Origin: Legionellales bacterium | GTDB lineage: Bacteria > Pseudomonadota > Gammaproteobacteria > Legionellales > Legionellaceae | Length of the DNA stretch: 46,646 nucleotides | Assembly (NCBI GenBank): GCA_020050595.1 | Contig: JAGVKL010000008.1 | Span: forward strand, 1 to 46,646 | Reading direction: 5' to 3' | Shown here: piece by piece, positions 43,732 through 46,646 of the stretch | Numbering within the stretch: position 1 is the stretch's first letter | Layout: every line of letters begins with the position of its first letter | Translations under genes and position numbers: made by a program | Notes under the pieces: generated by a model | Seen by the model: the letters and a program-made list of their open reading frames with translations, nothing else | Database searches by the model: none | What the model was told of the DNA's origin: nothing

Positions 43732-45191
43732 CGTTCACCCCCGCTTATGTCACTAGGACGCTTTAAATGCCAGTCTGTGTGTTGCTGATAAAAATGGGCA
43801 ATATTTAATAATTGCGCTTCATTAAAGTGAGCGCCGATAAGTTGCATGCCGATGGGCAATCCTTCACTAAATCCTGCGGGGATGGAAATGGCAGGTAATC
43901 CTGCAAGGTTTGCAATGACTGTAAAAATATCTGCTAAGTAAAGTTTGGTGGGATCTTTAAATTTTTCCCCTAATTTAAAAGCACAGGTTGATGTGGTTGG
44001 CCCTATGATAACATCAACCTTGGATAATGCCGTTTTCATTTCATCTTGAATCATTCGTCTTATTTTTTGCGCCTGGACATAATAATCATCGAAATAGCCT
44101 GAAGATAAGACATGCGTTCCTAAAAGGATACGGCGTTTAACCTCCACCCCAAAACCTTCGCTTCGCGAGCGCGTAATCAATTCTTTGAGGTTGGATGCAT
44201 TCGAAGTACGGTAACCAAAGCGAATACCATCGTAGCGTGATAAATTAGACGAGGCTTCAGCACAGGCGATAACATAATAACAAGGGACCCATAAAGATTC
44301 TAAGGTAAGATCCAATTCAACAATCGTTGCTCCTTGTTTAACGAATAGGTCAACTGCATGATGAATAGCTTGTTGAATATCCTCATCAACGTCTTTATGA
44401 AAAAAAGAGCGGGGTAATCCTATGCGTAATGATTTACAAGCATGGTTTAAATTTTTACGGTAATCGGGAATTTCTCGATGAACGGAAGTAGAATCGTGTG
44501 GGTCAAAACCCGCGATAGCTTGTAAAACATAAGCTATATCTTCTGCGCTATGTGCAAAAATCCCTGCTTGATCGAGGCTCGAAGCAAAGGCCACCATGCC
44601 AAAACGAGAAATTAAGCCGTAAGTGGGTTTAAGGCCAGATATGCCACAAAAGGCAGCGGGCTGGCGCACGGAGCCTCCGGTATCGGTTCCTGTAGCAAAA
44701 GGAACAAGGCCTCCTGCTACCGCAGCAGCAGAGCCTCCTGACGAGCCGCCAGGTACATGGGCAGGGTGCCAAGGATTTTTAGTGGGCCCAAAATGGCTAT
44801 TTTCTGTGGTCGAGCCCATGGCAAATTCGTCTAGGTTCGTTTTGCCTAGTAAAATAGCCCCTTGATTGTCTAGTCGTTTTACAATCGTTGCAGAGTACGG
44901 AGCAAAAAAATCAGCGAGCATTTTCGAGCCACACGTAGTGGGTAATACTTCCGTGCAAAAAATATCCTTATGCGCCATCGGAATACCGGTGAGCATGCTA
45001 CCTTTGCCTTTACTTAAAAGATGATCGGCTTTTTTGGCTGCTGCTATCGCGGGCTCTTCATTAATAGAAATAAAAGCATTTAGCGATTTGGTATGGTTGA
45101 TCCGTTGTAAATAATGCTTTGTAAGTTCTACACTCGATATTTTTTTCTGCTGCAAAGCTTCAATTAATGCGCTTAAAGACTGCGTATGCAT
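43728..45191 (-). CDS. gatA: Asp/Glu-tRNA(Asn/Gln) amidotransferase subunit A
   Basis: The amidase subunit that frees ammonia from glutamine. It has 487 residues. The amidase signature is intact: catalytic Lys in MAHKDIFC, cis-Ser and nucleophile Ser in [16 protein letters not shown] and [23 protein letters not shown] blocks ([19 protein letters not shown]) close the enzyme. It lies 3 bp after gatC and overlaps gatB, one operon. Confidence 0.97.
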   Translation of the reverse strand: MHTQSLSALIEALQQKKISSVELTKHYLQRINHTKSLNAFISINEEPAIAAAKKADHLLSKGKGSMLTGIPMAHKDIFCTEVLPTTCGSKMLADFFAPYSATIVKRLDNQGAILLGKTNLDEFAMGSTTENSHFGPTKNPWHPAHVPGGSSGGSAAAVAGGLVPFATGTDTGGSVRQPAAFCGISGLKPTYGLISRFGMVAFASSLDQAGIFAHSAEDIAYVLQAIAGFDPHDSTSVHREIPDYRKNLNHACKSLRIGLPRSFFHKDVDEDIQQAIHHAVDLFVKQGATIVELDLTLESLWVPCYYVIACAEASSNLSRYDGIRFGYRTSNASNLKELITRSRSEGFGVEVKRRILLGTHVLSSGYFDDYYVQAQKIRRMIQDEMKTALSKVDVIIGPTTSTCAFKLGEKFKDPTKLYLADIFTVIANLAGLPAISIPAGFSEGLPIGMQLIGAHFNEAQLLNIAHFYQQHTDWHLKRPSDISGGER

Positions 45192-45194
45192 AGC

Positions 45195-45500
45195 TTATTT
45201 ATCCTCATTGCTAAAAGGACCTAATTTGGGAACTAAATATAAATTATCAGCAAATAAGGGCGCCATTTTTTCTAAGGCATTAACCGCATTTTGCTCTTGA
45301 ACCTCATCAGTACGTAGCCGTTGATTCAAGTGAAGCGGGTGTAGTAAGGGCTCTACATGGCTGGTATCCACTTGGCGAAGCTTTTCAACAAACTGCATGA
45401 TAGCACCTACATCGTTTGTCAATTGCTCTGTGCTTTGTGCATCCATCTCAATGTAGGCAAGTTCAGCAATTTTTTTTAATTCATCTTCAGTTAGCATCAT
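45195..45500 (-). CDS. gatC: Asp/Glu-tRNA(Asn/Gln) amidotransferase subunit C
   Basis: The small subunit that wraps around GatA and stabilises the complex. It has 101 residues. LTEDELKKIAELAYIEM, the LTNDVGAIMQFVEKLRQVDT helix and VEPLLHPL are family features. Two adjacent ATGs (45500, 45497) are equally possible. First gene of gatC-gatA-gatB. Confidence 0.95.
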   Translation of the reverse strand: MMLTEDELKKIAELAYIEMDAQSTEQLTNDVGAIMQFVEKLRQVDTSHVEPLLHPLHLNQRLRTDEVQEQNAVNALEKMAPLFADNLYLVPKLGPFSNEDK

Positions 45501-45547
45501 AAGGTTCTCTATCTATTCTTTCGATTCCGTTCCAAAATCGCTAGTTG

Positions 45548-46192
45548 CTACGAAATTGAATAGGTAATAATGGCCATCACCGCATTAACACTGCAAATTT
45601 GATTTACATTCCTAAATGTAAAATAAGTATCGCTTGTTAAAGGCGCGTTATTGGCAAAAATGTGAGTATAATTCAATCCAACGGATGTGTGTTTTGACAG
45701 ATTATACAAGCTCCCAATAATGAGTGTTGGACTAAATGCACGTTGATAAAATCCACCGGGCGTCACGTTAGGGCCAGAAATATCGTAGTGTTGAAGTAGT
45801 TCGGTAACGCCACCTTTTAACGCCAAACTAACTTTTGGGGTGATTTTATACGTAAGATTGGCTAACGGACTCCATCCATAAGACTTATAATACACGGTTA
45901 GGTTGCTCAGGTTTTCATAACTAATTTTACCATAATAGCCGTATCCAACTTCAGGTCCTAATCTAAATTTATCGGAAAGAGGAAATAAATATCCCATTGC
46001 TAAACGATAACCGATATTTTCTTGGTCTTTAAATTGATAGGGAGATACGTCCCCATGCTGCATAACTGACCAGCCGGTTTCAGCTGAGAAATAAAGATTT
46101 GCCAGTCTATTATTTTCAGCATAGATGGGGCATACCAAGGATAATAAAAAAAATATTATAAATAATTTATTGTATTCTCTAGGTAAGTACAT
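45548..46192 (-). CDS. Outer-membrane beta-barrel protein, OmpA/opacity type
   Basis: It has 214 residues. AAAGGA lies 7-8 nt before the ATG. Signal peptide to about residue 25 (IIFFLLSLVCPIYA). The mature part has alternating amphipathic strands (FSAETGWSVMQ, GYRLAMGYLFPL, LGPEVGYGYYGKISY, SVGLNYTHIFAN) consistent with an eight-stranded barrel. It ends in an aromatic/hydrophobic strand (AVMAIITYSIS) rather than the usual terminal Phe. Its role is unknown. It stands alone beside gatC. Confidence 0.7.
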   Translation of the reverse strand: MYLPREYNKLFIIFFLLSLVCPIYAENNRLANLYFSAETGWSVMQHGDVSPYQFKDQENIGYRLAMGYLFPLSDKFRLGPEVGYGYYGKISYENLSNLTVYYKSYGWSPLANLTYKITPKVSLALKGGVTELLQHYDISGPNVTPGGFYQRAFSPTLIIGSLYNLSKHTSVGLNYTHIFANNAPLTSDTYFTFRNVNQICSVNAVMAIITYSIS

Positions 46193-46374
46193 GTATATCC
46201 TTTATTCAGATGACTCCCGCTCTTTACAAGGCGCATAGTACAAGCCACAGCATTTCCGTAAAGCGCTTTTAATACAAAGCCAGCTTGCTCAGCTATTTTT
46301 ACTAGAAAGCTTAACCAGGCAGGGCAAGGTAGGCGATGGGAAGCAAAGCGCCATATTAGCCAGATAAAATCGCG

Positions 46375-46548
46375 ATGACAATCATTAAAGTAATAAACAT
46401 CCCCCTCCTTGCACGAGAAATTGGCCAGCAGGAAGAATCAGCCTACCCTTTAAAAGCGCTGACGGCCATGTTACAGAAAATACTCTCCGAACATCAACAA
46501 TATTTTTTTATCTTTCAATCCATTAAATTTACCATAATAGCGTTATAG
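46375..46548 (+). CDS. Doubtful 57-codon ORF
   Basis: It opens MTIIKVINIPLLAREIGQQE and ends FTIIAL-stop. Moderately helical, no recognised motif and no ribosome site. It could be a remnant of a larger gene, since the 400 bp after the barrel gene otherwise hold nothing I can identify. Confidence 0.2.
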   Translation: MTIIKVINIPLLAREIGQQEESAYPLKALTAMLQKILSEHQQYFFIFQSIKFTIIAL

Positions 46549-46568
46549 ATAGGTTGCATGGCGATCGC

Positions 46569-46646
46569 ATTTAAATGCCTAATATATACACAGAACATCA
46601 CGAACCGCAACAATGTATATCCGAACCGCGGCAAAGTCCATCCGAA
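46569..46646 (-). repeat. GACGGTCGCGGTTCGG repeat array running off the window
   Basis: CGAACCGCAACAATGTATAT, then CCGAACCGCGGCAAAGTCCA and CCGAA: the same family and orientation as 7175-7280, preceded by the same 'catttaaatg' type flank. The rest lies beyond the edge. Confidence 0.75.

Noticed and set aside
1..46646. tRNA, rRNA, prophage or intact insertion sequence
   Set aside because: I saw no cloverleaf-like stretch in the spacers, no rRNA-like sequence, no phage genes and no transposase; only miniature elements are present.

Overview
The window looks like chromosomal DNA of an intracellular or host-associated gammaproteobacterium of low to moderate GC, most like the Legionellales (Legionella/Coxiella/Aquicella/Rickettsiella relatives). 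This is inferred from conserved gene blocks (gyrA-serC-aroA-cmk-rpsA then lapA-lapB-pyrF; phoH-ybeY-corC; rnm, yciO, trpS-scpA-scpB-rluB-rlmD-relA; gatCAB), from a TrpRS with a Cys cluster, a class II-like AroA and a degenerate-HD RelA, and from two orphan proteins with effector-like architecture. No rRNA, tRNA, prophage, transposase or CRISPR array was found. The species cannot be named from the sequence alone.

Layout. 1-2.1 kb: the tail of a truncated gene, a 60-residue peptide with a RiPP-like leader, and a secreted Cys-rich beta-propeller protein. 2.1-5.3 kb: divergent glpD and glpK (glycerol use). 5.3-7.9 kb: repeat-rich DNA around gltA (citrate synthase), including two inverted arrays of a 'GACGGTCGCGGTTCGG' repeat enclosing a possible 51-codon membrane peptide. 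7.9-15.3 kb: a tight overlapping run gyrA-serC-aroA-cmk, then rpsA. 15.3-18 kb: a MITE with a 9-bp duplication, a terminator, lapA, a second MITE whose end carries the lapA stop codon, lapB, pyrF. 18-25 kb: an orphan membrane protein behind a near-consensus promoter, family 4 UDG, a GspH/FimT pseudopilin, ubiC-ubiA, punA-deoC and a second orphan membrane protein, with hairpin repeats between most of them. 25-28 kb: the leftward coupled operon phoH-ybeY-corC plus a CpxR-like regulator. 28-30.4 kb: a His-rich uncharacterised protein, a secreted Cys-X-Gly repeat peptide, rnm, and a repeat array. 30.4-38 kb: yciO, trpS, scpA (no canonical start codon), scpB, rluB, rlmD, relA. 38-42.1 kb: an Mth938-like protein, an uncharacterised protein, recJ, a c-type cytochrome and a lipoprotein-like L,D-transpeptidase. 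42.1-46.6 kb: a MITE with a 5-bp duplication, gatB-gatA-gatC, a beta-barrel protein, and a repeat array running off the end.

Most genes are housekeeping: DNA supercoiling and repair, chromosome segregation, ribosome modification, serine/aromatic/pyrimidine/ubiquinone synthesis, the stringent response and Gln-tRNA amidation. The novelty lies in the spaces between. At least six families of small palindromic or terminal-inverted-repeat elements sit immediately against gene ends. Several appear to have supplied or displaced start or stop regions (lapA, deoC, the pseudopilin, the 24-kb membrane protein). The best leads are the RiPP-like precursor, the Cys-X-Gly peptide, the repeat-enclosed mini-ORF, the ATT-start scpA, and the two orphan effector-like proteins.
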